Origin: Streptomyces malaysiensis subsp. samsunensis
GTDB taxonomy: Bacteria; Actinomycetota; Actinomycetes; Streptomycetales; Streptomycetaceae
DNA length: 64,000 bases
NCBI RefSeq assembly: GCF_024519315.1
Contig: NZ_JANIIC010000029.1
Coordinates: forward strand, 56,084 to 120,083
Direction of reading: 5' to 3'
This document shows positions 8,809-16,526 of this stretch, piece by piece (the first letter of the stretch is position 1; each line of letters opens with the position of its first letter). The notes beneath the pieces were generated by a model. The model was given only the letters and a program-made list of their open reading frames with translations, was not told the DNA's origin and ran no database searches. The translations under genes were made by a program, and so were the position numbers.

Positions 8809-9735
8809 ATGCCAACGCCTATCACCGAGATCGAAGGCATCGTCGGACGCAAGGTGCGCCGCGACATCAGCCGGCTGGTCGCGTTCGCGCAGGGGAATCT
8901 GGAGCGCGCCGCCCAGTCGATAGCGGACCACCCCTCGCCGCACATCGGCATCGTGTGCGGGTTCTTCGTCCGGCACGCGGAACCGCCGTCACCTGAGACG
9001 GACGGCCTGAACGGCATGGGTCAGCTCGCCGCGGGGTTCATCGAGGCCGGTATCCCCGTCACGGTGATCACCGACGCGCCATGCGCCAAGGCGGTATGGG
9101 CGGTCACCGGTGTCCTGCCGGGAAGGATCGCGCTCGAGGTCGTATCGGTGGACGCCGACGCCGTACGGAGCCTTCGCGGACGTCTGGAGTCGGCGGAGCA
9201 GCCGCTCACCCACCTCATCGCGATCGAGCGCTGCTCGCTGGGGGCCGACGGGAGGGCGCACCGCGAGCACGGGTGGGACATCTCGGACGACACCGCGCCG
9301 CTGGACTACCTGTTCCAGGACGACGGCTGGAACTCGCCCTGGACCACCATCGGTATCGGTGACGGCGGCAACGAGATCGGCATGGGTGTACTGCCCCGGG
9401 AGATCGTCGAGGAAGATATTCCGAACGGTGCCCTGGTCGCCGCGCGGACCGGCGCAGACCACCTGATCGTCTCCGGTGTCGCCAACTGGGGTGCCTACGG
9501 GTTGCTCGGAGCGGTCGCGAGTCTGCGGCCCGATCTTGCCCCGTACCTGCTCAAGCACTTCCACGCGCAGTCCGAGCACGACGTCCTCATCGCGGCGGTC
9601 ACCATCGGCCAGGCCATCGATGACAGCCGTGTCGATCGGCTCGGCCAGTTGCAGATGACGATCGACAGGCTTCCGCTCGGCGACCACATTGAGATCATCG
9701 AGTCCATAATGGCCGTTTTGTCACGAAACACCTGA
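8809..9735 (+). CDS. DUF4392 protein (D-glutamate cyclase-like)
   Basis: 308 residues, first gene of the operon, ATG 8809 behind GGAGGG. It has the family's hallmark loop IGIGDGGNEIGMG near residue 182, plus ETDGLNGMGQLAAGFIEAGI near residue 63 and a HVSGVANWG-like segment (LIVSGVANWGAYGLLGAVA). Mammalian D-glutamate cyclase has this domain and converts D-glutamate to 5-oxoproline. Bacterial members are mostly uncharacterised, and the real substrate here may be another amino acid or lactam. Its place beside an Asp/Glu-racemase-like gene and an amino-acid permease regulon supports an amino-acid role. Confidence 0.85.
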   Translation: MPTPITEIEGIVGRKVRRDISRLVAFAQGNLERAAQSIADHPSPHIGIVCGFFVRHAEPPSPETDGLNGMGQLAAGFIEAGIPVTVITDAPCAKAVWAVTGVLPGRIALEVVSVDADAVRSLRGRLESAEQPLTHLIAIERCSLGADGRAHREHGWDISDDTAPLDYLFQDDGWNSPWTTIGIGDGGNEIGMGVLPREIVEEDIPNGALVAARTGADHLIVSGVANWGAYGLLGAVASLRPDLAPYLLKHFHAQSEHDVLIAAVTIGQAIDDSRVDRLGQLQMTIDRLPLGDHIEIIESIMAVLSRNT

Positions 9736-9800
9736 CCGGTCGATGTCGGCCCGCTGTCAGCGGGCCGGTGCCCGGTGCGACGCAAAGAGCAGAGAAAGTA

Positions 9801-10469
9801 ATGACAGGCACAGCACGTATTGTCCTTATTCACGCGACGCCCGTCGCCATGGCACCCGTCCATGACGCGTTCCGCAGCGAATGGCCCGAGGCCGAGCTGA
9901 CCAATCTGCTCGATGACGGGCTCACCACCGAGCGGGCGCGCCGGCCGGAGCTGGCCGAGGAGCTGATCGAACGTTTCGTGGATCTGGTGCGCTACGCCCA
10001 CCGCACCGGCGCCGACGGCATCCTGGCGACCTGTTCGGCGTTCGGCCCGGCGATAGAACGCGCGGCCGCTCTGCTGCCCGTGCCTGTGGTCAAACCGAAC
10101 GAGGCGATGTTCCGGGCGGCGCTCGCGTGCGGCACCGACGTCGGGATGCTTGCCACGTTCGCGCCCTCGGTCCCGACCATGGAGGACGAATTCGCCGCCG
10201 AGGCGGAACGTCTGGGATCACCTGCGAAGCTCAGGTCGATCGTCGTCGACTACGCGATCGACCTGCTGCGTGCGGGGGACACAGGGTCACACAACCGGCT
10301 GGTCGCGGAGCAGGCACCGAGGCTCTCCGGCTGCGACGCCATCGTCCTCGCCCATTTCTCCACGTCGCAGGCGGTGGAGCGGGTCCGCGCACGGGTGGAC
10401 GTGCCCGTCTTCACCGCGCCACAGACGGCCGTCCTCGCTCTGAAGGAGGCTGTCCATGGCGCCTCGTGA
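9801..10469 (+). CDS. Asp/Glu/hydantoin racemase-like protein with a single catalytic cysteine
   Basis: 222 residues, ATG 9801 behind AGAAAG. The N-terminal half has the expected first active-site cysteine in ILATCSAFGPA (Cys78). At the mirror position, where the family normally has a second cysteine (IVLGC-type motif), this protein reads IVLAHFSTSQA, so no second cysteine is present. Two-base cysteine racemisation would then be impaired. One-cysteine relatives include decarboxylases and isomerases, so a racemase function should not be assumed. It is the second gene of the operon, 65 bp after DUF4392. Confidence 0.82.
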   Translation: MTGTARIVLIHATPVAMAPVHDAFRSEWPEAELTNLLDDGLTTERARRPELAEELIERFVDLVRYAHRTGADGILATCSAFGPAIERAAALLPVPVVKPNEAMFRAALACGTDVGMLATFAPSVPTMEDEFAAEAERLGSPAKLRSIVVDYAIDLLRAGDTGSHNRLVAEQAPRLSGCDAIVLAHFSTSQAVERVRARVDVPVFTAPQTAVLALKEAVHGAS

Positions 10470-10525
10470 CGGCCGCCGTCTCCACGTGGGCCCGTCGGCC
10501 GATGTGATCGGAGAGGGGTGCGGGC

Positions 10526-11794
10526 ATGTTGCTCGGATGCATCGCCGATGACTTCACGGGCGGTACCGATCTCGCCTCCGTACTGATGGCGCAGGGGATT
10601 CGAACTGTGCAGGTCATTGGCGTCCCCGACACCTGGGAGGACATTGCGCGGTCGGGCGCGGAGGCGGTCGTCGTCGCGTTGAAGACCCGCACGGCGCCGG
10701 TTGCCGACGCGGTCGAGCAGTCCCTTACCGCGCTGCGGTGGCTGCGGAAGATCGGCTGCGATCGCTTCTACTTCAAGTACTGCTCGACTTTCGACTCCAC
10801 CCCGGCGGGCAATATCGGCCCGGTCGCGGACGCCCTGATGGACGCCCTGGGCATGGATTTCACCGTCGTATGCCCGGCGCTGCCGGCCAACGGCCGTACC
10901 GTCCGCGACGGCCGGCTCTTCGTGGACGACGTGCCGTTGGACGAGACTTCCATGCGTCAGCACCCCCTGACGCCGATGGATGACGCGAACGTGGTGCGGC
11001 TGATGCGGCGGCAGACTTCCTCGCGAGTCGGTCTGGTCGACCGCGGAACCGTGGTTCAGGGGTCGGAGCGGATCCACGCCGAGTTCGCCGCGTTGCGCTC
11101 GGCGGGAATCCGGTTCGCCGTCGTCGACGCGACCGACGACCAGGACCTCCTCGCCATCGGCCGTGCGTGCGCCGATCTGCCGCTGGTCACGGCGAGTTCG
11201 GGGGTCGCGATCGGGCTCGCTGCATCTCTCCGTGCCCAGCCGGAGGACCTCGCCGACAGTGCCCCGGAGGCCCACCTGCCATCCGGCGGGGCGCGGGCTG
11301 TCATCGCCGGTAGTTGCTCGGCGGCGACGAACGCCCAGGTCGAGGCGGTGCGAGAGGTTTACCCGACCTTCCCCGTCGACCCCTTCGCGATCGTCCGAGG
11401 TGAGGATGTCGTCACAGCGGCACTGCGCTGGGCGCGCCCGCTACTGGCGCATGGTCCGGTCCTGCTGCACGCGACGCAACCTGCGCGGGACGTCACAGCG
11501 GCGAAGTCACGGCTTCCCGACGACTTCGCCTCACGGATCGAGGACACCCTCGCCTCGATCGCCCGCGGTCTCGTCGGCATGGGGGTCGACCGGTTGGTCG
11601 TCGCCGGTGGGGAGACATCCGGCGCGGTCGTAGGGGCACTGGGTGTTACGGGGCTGGTCATCGGGCCGGAGATCAGTCCAGGAGTCCCGTGGACCTGGGC
11701 GCTTGGCACCCCCCGGCCACTCGCACTCGCGCTGAAGTCGGGGAATTTCGGCTCGCGCGACTTCTTTCTCGACGCCTGGGAGCGGCTGCCATGA
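10526..11794 (+). CDS. otnK: 3-oxo-tetronate kinase (four-carbon acid sugar kinase family)
   Basis: 422 residues, the usual length. The N-terminal substrate domain begins MLLGCIADDFTGGTDLASVL, the signature of the DUF1537 kinases, with a KYCSTFDSTPAGNIGP motif near residue 90. The C-terminal nucleotide domain has VVAGGETSGAVVGALGV and IGPEISPGVPW. The family phosphorylates 3-oxo-tetronate (or related threonate/erythronate derivatives) at C4. The following gene overlaps by ATGA and encodes the partner decarboxylase, which supports the assignment. Confidence 0.9.
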   Translation: MLLGCIADDFTGGTDLASVLMAQGIRTVQVIGVPDTWEDIARSGAEAVVVALKTRTAPVADAVEQSLTALRWLRKIGCDRFYFKYCSTFDSTPAGNIGPVADALMDALGMDFTVVCPALPANGRTVRDGRLFVDDVPLDETSMRQHPLTPMDDANVVRLMRRQTSSRVGLVDRGTVVQGSERIHAEFAALRSAGIRFAVVDATDDQDLLAIGRACADLPLVTASSGVAIGLAASLRAQPEDLADSAPEAHLPSGGARAVIAGSCSAATNAQVEAVREVYPTFPVDPFAIVRGEDVVTAALRWARPLLAHGPVLLHATQPARDVTAAKSRLPDDFASRIEDTLASIARGLVGMGVDRLVVAGGETSGAVVGALGVTGLVIGPEISPGVPWTWALGTPRPLALALKSGNFGSRDFFLDAWERLP

Positions 11795-12435
11795 ACGTGA
11801 TCACGAGGAGCCACGAATCTCAGCTGCGGGAGCGGCTCACCACTCTGGGTGCATCCTTGTTCGCCCGCGGGCTGACCACCGGGACCAGCGGCAACCTCAG
11901 CGTGCGCGTGTCCGACGGATGGCTGATGACGCCCACCAACGCGAGTCTGGGCACCCTTGATCCGGACCGGCTGTCAAAGCTGGACGAGAACGGTCGTCAC
12001 GTCGGCGGGGACCGCCCGACCAAGGAGAGCCTCCTGCATCTGGCGCTGTACAGGCAGCGACGGGACGCCGGTGGCATCGTTCACCTGCACTCGACCTACG
12101 CGGTGGCGGTGTCCTGCATGGATGGGCTCGATCCAGCCGGGTGCCTTCCGCCGCTCACCGCCTATTTCGCCATGAGGGTCGGCCGGCTGCCCCTCGTCCC
12201 CTACCACCGGCCCGGTGACCCGGCGCCGGCCACCGCGATCTACGACCTCGCCGCCCGTTACCACGCGATCCTGCTGGCCAACCACGGGCCGATCGTCAGC
12301 GGCACGACTCTTGAATCCGCGGCGGCGGCGATCGAAGAGCTGGAGGAGACGGCGAAACTCTTCCTGCTCCTGCGCGGAATACCGACCCGCCCGCTCAGCG
12401 ACCAAGAGGTCTCACAGCTCGACCGTGGTCACTGA
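11791..12435 (+). CDS. otnC: 3-oxo-tetronate 4-phosphate decarboxylase (class II aldolase family)
   Basis: 214 residues. The start at 11791 overlaps the otnK stop (ATGA), so the two are coupled. Class II aldolase features are TTGTSGNLSVR (phosphate loop), IVHLHSTYAVAVSC (zinc His-x-His) and a third zinc histidine in ILLANHGPIVSG. In the tetronate pathway this enzyme turns 3-oxo-tetronate 4-phosphate into dihydroxyacetone phosphate and CO2. Fuculose-phosphate-type aldolases are close relatives, but the otnK/otnI context favours decarboxylase. Confidence 0.9.
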   Translation: MNVITRSHESQLRERLTTLGASLFARGLTTGTSGNLSVRVSDGWLMTPTNASLGTLDPDRLSKLDENGRHVGGDRPTKESLLHLALYRQRRDAGGIVHLHSTYAVAVSCMDGLDPAGCLPPLTAYFAMRVGRLPLVPYHRPGDPAPATAIYDLAARYHAILLANHGPIVSGTTLESAAAAIEELEETAKLFLLLRGIPTRPLSDQEVSQLDRGH

Positions 12436-12525
12436 CCTCACCTCCTCGTGGATGACTCCTTGCCCCGCATACCGCAACTGCATGGCTGGCTGCCATACCC
12501 GACAACAGTTCCTGAGAGGACAGCA

Positions 12526-13392
12526 ATGAGTGACATCAAGCTCCAGCACCGCATGGTGTGGGCGGACGACCTCCGGTTCCACATCGTGGAAGCCGGCGAA
12601 GGCCCCACGATCGTCCTGGTCGCGGGATTCCCGCAAAGCTGCTACGCGTGGCGGCGCCTGATGCCGCTGCTCGCGGACCGTTTCCATGTGATCGCCGTCG
12701 ACCTCCCTGGGCAAGGCGACTCCGACAAGCCCGTGGACGGCTACGACACCCTGACGACCGGCAAGCGGCTGCGCTCGCTGCTGAAGGCCCTCGGTGAGGA
12801 CTGGTACGTGCTGGTCGGGCACGACGTCGGCGCCTGGGTGGGGTACGCCTATGCCCATCAGTTCGCCGCCGACCTGCGCGGAGTGGTGCTCCTCGACGGC
12901 AACATCCCGGGTGTCACACTGCGGCCGACGATCACGCTCGGCCCGGACAACTGGCGTAACTGGCACTTCCTGTTCAACCCGATCCCCGACCTGCCCGAGG
13001 CACTGCTCCAGGGCCGCGAGCGCATCCTCATCGAATGGTTCTTCAGCAGGAAAACCGCCAACTGGAGGTCCACTTTCAGCAAGGCCGACATCGACGAGTA
13101 CGAGCGCGTGTACCAGACCTCGGGTGGACTGCGAGGCATGCTCGGCTACTACCGCGCGGTCCTGGAGGACATCGAGCAGAACACCCCCCTGATGCGGCGG
13201 AAGATCGGCGTCCCGGTCCTCGCCCTCGGCGGCGAGGTTGGCTCCGCCCCCGACCTCTACGAGAGCATGCGGCCGCTGGGCAGCGACGTGCGGGGCGGAG
13301 TCATCGCCGGCAGCGGTCACTACATTCCCGAGGAGGAACCCGAGGCGCTCGCACGGGAGATCTCCGACTTCGTCAACGATCTCAAGGCATAG
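12526..13392 (+). CDS. Alpha/beta hydrolase with aspartate nucleophile (dehalogenase/epoxide-hydrolase type)
   Basis: 288 residues, ATG 12526 after GAGAGGA; a start at 12448 is less likely. The fold shows VAGFPQSCYAWRRLMPLL near the oxyanion region, a nucleophile elbow VLVGHDVGAWVGYAYA with Asp instead of Ser, and the catalytic histidine in GSGHYIPEEEPEALA. These features are shared by haloacetate dehalogenases and epoxide hydrolases. Its role in a tetronate-type operon is not obvious; it may open a ring or remove a leaving group before the OtnI step (inference). Confidence 0.87.
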   Translation: MSDIKLQHRMVWADDLRFHIVEAGEGPTIVLVAGFPQSCYAWRRLMPLLADRFHVIAVDLPGQGDSDKPVDGYDTLTTGKRLRSLLKALGEDWYVLVGHDVGAWVGYAYAHQFAADLRGVVLLDGNIPGVTLRPTITLGPDNWRNWHFLFNPIPDLPEALLQGRERILIEWFFSRKTANWRSTFSKADIDEYERVYQTSGGLRGMLGYYRAVLEDIEQNTPLMRRKIGVPVLALGGEVGSAPDLYESMRPLGSDVRGGVIAGSGHYIPEEEPEALAREISDFVNDLKA

Positions 13393-13402
13393 GGAGGGGA
13401 AG

Positions 13403-13846
13403 ATGGCGACACCGAACGAGAAGGGTTCCGCCCCGAGCGGCTACGTGACTCCCGTGGTGGTGCACCAGGGCGTCGCGTACGTCAGCGGCCAGCTTCCCAG
13501 GAAGGACGGCCGGATCGCCTACCACGGGAAGGTCGGCGCGGACGTCGACCTGGAATCCGCCAGGGCCGCCGCGCGGCTGTGCGCACAGACGTGTCTCAAC
13601 ACTCTGGACAGCGAACTCAGCGGAGAGGGGGGCCGGGTCCTGCGGATCCTCAAGATCACTGGATTCGTTGCCTCGGCCCCGGATTTCACCGCTCAGGCCA
13701 AGGTAATCGACGCCGCGTCCGAGGTCTTGATCGAGACCCTCGGCGACTCCGGCCGGCACGCACGAAGCGCCATCGGCGTAACGCAACTCCCGCATGGCGC
13801 CTGCGTCGAGATCGAGGTCATCGCCGCGCTCGGCGCCCCGTCATGA
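13403..13846 (+). CDS. RidA-family (YjgF/YER057c/UK114) enamine/imine deaminase-like protein
   Basis: 147 residues, ATG 13403 behind a strong GGGAGGGG. Family features: VAYVSGQLPRKDG (strand-turn with the conserved G), a central AQTCLNTLDSEL helix, and HARSAIGVTQLPHGACVEIE, which keeps the arginine that binds the substrate carboxylate in RidA. Trimeric RidA proteins hydrolyse 2-imino or enamine acids to 2-oxo acids. Here it could deliver a 2-oxo-tetronate-like acid to OtnI, whose gene overlaps this one by ATGA. Confidence 0.88.
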   Translation: MATPNEKGSAPSGYVTPVVVHQGVAYVSGQLPRKDGRIAYHGKVGADVDLESARAAARLCAQTCLNTLDSELSGEGGRVLRILKITGFVASAPDFTAQAKVIDAASEVLIETLGDSGRHARSAIGVTQLPHGACVEIEVIAALGAPS

Positions 13847-14652
13847 CGACGGACCATGGGCTGCGCTTCTGCGCGAATCTGGGCTGGCTTTTCGGTGAAG
13901 TGCCGTTCGAGGAGCGCTTCGACGCCGCGGCCGAGGCCGGATTCTCCGCCGTCGAGTACGCCTCGCCTTACGGTCGTTCACCGGTGGAGCTACGCCGGCG
14001 ACTGAAGGACGCGGGGCTGCGCCAGGTGCTGATCAACAGCCCGGTGGGGTCTCCGGGAACTCCCACGGCCGCGGGAACGGCGTGCCTGCCGGACCGAATC
14101 GGGGAATTCCGCGACGGCATCACACAGGCGCTCGACTACGCCGTCGAGCTGGAGTGTCCGCTTGTCCACCTGCGGGCCGGCGTACGGCCCGCAGGTGTCC
14201 CGCGCGACACGGCCGTCGCCCAGTACGTCGCGAACGTGGTGTGGGCAGGACAGCTCGCCTCCAGCGCGGGCGTCCGGCTGGTCATCGAGGCGGTCAACGC
14301 TCAGGACATTCCGGGCTACTTCCTCCAGACCCAGGAACAGGCCGCGGGCGTCGTGGCGGCTGTCGGCAGTGATCAGGTTGGCATGCTCTTCGACATCTAC
14401 CACTGCCAGATGAGCCAGGGCGACCTGAGCACCCGTCTGGAGGAATTCCTGCCGTCCACCGCTCACATTCAGGTGGCGGACGTGCCCGGCCGGGCAGAAC
14501 CGGGCACTGGGGAGATCGCCTGGGACTTCGTGTTCGACCGGCTGCGGGCATTTGGATACCCGGGCTGGATCGGCTGTGAGTACCGTCCCGCGAACGCCAC
14601 CGCCGACGGGCTCGGATGGCTGACGAGGTACGCCCCGGAAGGGAACGGGTGA
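13843..14652 (+). CDS. otnI: 2-oxo-tetronate isomerase / hydroxypyruvate isomerase family
   Basis: 269 residues, overlapping the RidA gene by ATGA. It is an AP endonuclease 2-type TIM barrel typical of Hyi/OtnI: FCANLGWLFGEVPFEERFDA at the N-terminus, VIEAVNAQDIPGYFL with a metal-binding Glu, MLFDIYHCQMSQGDL, and IGCEYRPA near the end. OtnI converts 2-oxo-tetronate to 3-oxo-tetronate, the OtnK substrate. All three Otn steps are therefore present, but no tetronate dehydrogenase gene is seen in the operon. Confidence 0.9.
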   Translation: MTTDHGLRFCANLGWLFGEVPFEERFDAAAEAGFSAVEYASPYGRSPVELRRRLKDAGLRQVLINSPVGSPGTPTAAGTACLPDRIGEFRDGITQALDYAVELECPLVHLRAGVRPAGVPRDTAVAQYVANVVWAGQLASSAGVRLVIEAVNAQDIPGYFLQTQEQAAGVVAAVGSDQVGMLFDIYHCQMSQGDLSTRLEEFLPSTAHIQVADVPGRAEPGTGEIAWDFVFDRLRAFGYPGWIGCEYRPANATADGLGWLTRYAPEGNG

Positions 14653-14659
14653 AGTAGTC

Positions 14660-15391
14660 ATGCGTAAGATGCCTAATCATGGGCATGTCAAACTCTTCAG
14701 TACCCTGGCGGTGCGGAGCGCCCTGGAACACCGGCTGCTCGAAGAGTTCACCGAGGCGACGGGGACAGCCGTCAGGGCTGTCTTCGATCCGACGTCCGCG
14801 CTGAGGAAACGGATGGCCTCGGGGGAGTACCCCGACGTCCTGATCGCCATCACGGACGACGTCAGGCAACTGGCCGCGCAGGGCGTCGTCGACGGCGCGG
14901 CGAGACTGCCGCTCGCCAGCACCGGAGTCGGCCTCGCGGTCCGTGCGCGAACACCGCACCCGCGGATCGCGACCGTCGGTGAGCTGGTTCGTACGCTGCG
15001 CGACGCGCGGTCGGTCGCCTATTCGAGAACCGGGGCCAGCGGCATCTACTTCGCCCGGTTGCTGGCCGAACTCGGGGTGGCCGAGGAGGTGAACGCACGT
15101 GCCACGGTCGTGGAGAAGGGTTTCACTGCGGACGCTGTTTTGGACGGCAGAGCGGACCTCGCCATCCAGCAGGTGAGCGAGCTGATGGCGGTCTGTGGCG
15201 TCGACGTGGTCGGCCCCTTCCCGGCCGGTGCCGACCACGACACCGAGTTCAGCGCCGTACCGTCCATGGCTGCGGCGGGCCTGCCCCCCGCGCTGGAGCT
15301 GGTGCGCTTCCTCGCGTCTGAGCAGGCGCGTTCGACCTATGGGGCATTCGGTCTCAAGGCCGCGACCGGCAATGGGGCCCGAGCGAGCTGA
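14660..15391 (+). CDS. Molybdate-binding-like (ModA-type) substrate-binding domain protein, no signal peptide
   Basis: 243 residues. The fold is that of type II solute-binding proteins: VKLFSTLAVRSALEHRLLEE, TGTAVRAVFDPTSALRKRM, DVLIAITDDVRQLAAQGVV, then VAYSRTGASGIYF and LAIQQVSELMAV. The N-terminus MRKMPNHGHV lacks any hydrophobic signal or lipobox, and no ABC permease or ATPase gene is nearby. It probably acts in the cytoplasm as a binding or sensing protein. It lies 7 bp after otnI, so it belongs to the operon. Ligand unknown. Confidence 0.82.
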   Translation: MRKMPNHGHVKLFSTLAVRSALEHRLLEEFTEATGTAVRAVFDPTSALRKRMASGEYPDVLIAITDDVRQLAAQGVVDGAARLPLASTGVGLAVRARTPHPRIATVGELVRTLRDARSVAYSRTGASGIYFARLLAELGVAEEVNARATVVEKGFTADAVLDGRADLAIQQVSELMAVCGVDVVGPFPAGADHDTEFSAVPSMAAAGLPPALELVRFLASEQARSTYGAFGLKAATGNGARAS

Positions 15392-15409
15392 GCCGTGAGC
15401 CGGGTGTGC

Positions 15410-16237
15410 TCAGTTCCCCGGCAGGACGAGAGGGCGAAGCTTGACGGGGAACGGAGCGACCGTGTTGCTTTGCAGCAGCCGTACCAGCCGGTCCTGCGTG
15501 GCGCCTGCGTGTTCCGGCAGTACCTCGGTGAGCGCCTCGCGGTCCTTGTCCCGCACCGCTTCGATGATGCGGTCATGCTGCCGGACATTGAGCTCGAACT
15601 GCTCGTCCTGCTGCTCGGGCAGTGCCGACTCCAGTGTGTAGAGATGGACGAGCAGCCGACGCACATGGCGGTGGGTCGATTGGGCGAAGTCGTGGAAGAA
15701 GCTGTTGCCGATCGACTGGTTCATGCGCATGTGGAACTGCTCGTTCAACTCCGTGATGTTGAGGTACCTGCGGTTGTCGACCTCCACGCGGTACACCGTC
15801 TGAATGCGTTCCAGGTCGTCGGCGAGCGTCTCGTCGTCGAGCCTGCACAACTGAGCGAGGTTGTTCTCCACCAGTTGGTGAGCCACCACGATCTCGCCGA
15901 TCTCCGCCAGATCGAGCTTGCGGACGAATGTGCCACCCCGGTTGGGCAAAATCTTCACAAAGCCCTCCGCGGCCAGCTGGTTGATGGCCTCCCGCGCCGG
16001 GGTCCGGCCCAGCTGGAACTCCTTGAGCAGCAGCGGCTCGTCGATCCGGCTACCCGGCGGGATCGTCAGGTCGATGATGCGGGAGCGGATCTTCTCCACG
16101 GCGGCCCCGGTCTGGGAAACCTTTTTCGGGGATGCCTGGGACCCGCCCATTGCGGCGCTCGTCTCCGTTGCCGGGACACTGGGCTCGGTTTGTCCGGTCT
16201 TCGACATGGCAGCCGCCGCTTTCCGGCTTTCCGGCAT
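15410..16237 (-). CDS. GntR-family regulator, FCD subfamily
   Basis: 275 residues. The first ~35 residues are a low-complexity extension. A winged helix follows (VEKIRSRIIDLTIPPGSRID, then LGRTPAREAINQLAAEGFVK with NRGGTFV), and residues ~120-265 form an FCD all-helical effector domain (HQLVENNLAQLC, NEQFHMRMNQ, with metal/ligand histidines such as QHDRIIEAV). The start has AGGAG about 10 bp upstream. It is convergent with the Otn operon and divergent from the permease, and the shared palindromes sit beside all three targets. It is the best candidate for their repressor. Confidence 0.9.
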   Translation of the reverse strand: MPESRKAAAAMSKTGQTEPSVPATETSAAMGGSQASPKKVSQTGAAVEKIRSRIIDLTIPPGSRIDEPLLLKEFQLGRTPAREAINQLAAEGFVKILPNRGGTFVRKLDLAEIGEIVVAHQLVENNLAQLCRLDDETLADDLERIQTVYRVEVDNRRYLNITELNEQFHMRMNQSIGNSFFHDFAQSTHRHVRRLLVHLYTLESALPEQQDEQFELNVRQHDRIIEAVRDKDREALTEVLPEHAGATQDRLVRLLQSNTVAPFPVKLRPLVLPGN

Positions 16238-16477
16238 TCATCACTCTCCTGCGAACGGGAACGACGGGTGAAGCATCATCCGGACGTTCCGCTGTGGTCC
16301 ACGGCGTCGGCCCGGAAGGGCACGCCGTTACGTACCCCTTGGCCGCCCAGACGCCATCGATGGTAACCGGCGTCCGCCTCCGCGCACGGGGTGGGCACGG
16401 CATCCCATGGGCCCGCTACCTCGGTATCAGCCCCGTTTCACGTCATTACATTCGTGTGAGAACCCTGGACGCGCCAC

Positions 16478-16505
16478 CGATACGCCAAGTATACGTTAGG
16501 TATCC
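16478..16505. promoter_or_regulatory. Double operator (three half-sites, 11-bp phase), copy 4
   Basis: Half-sites CGATAC (16478), GTATAC (16489) and GTATCC (16500) are spaced every 11 bp, with GCCAA and GTTAG between them. The last two form the same palindrome found at 8773 (same GTTAG centre); the first two form a second, overlapping one. It sits 22 bp before the permease ATG in the 289-bp intergenic region with the divergent GntR gene, so it could control both. Confidence 0.7.
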
Positions 16506-16526
16506 ATTCGGAAGGCGGGACCATTG

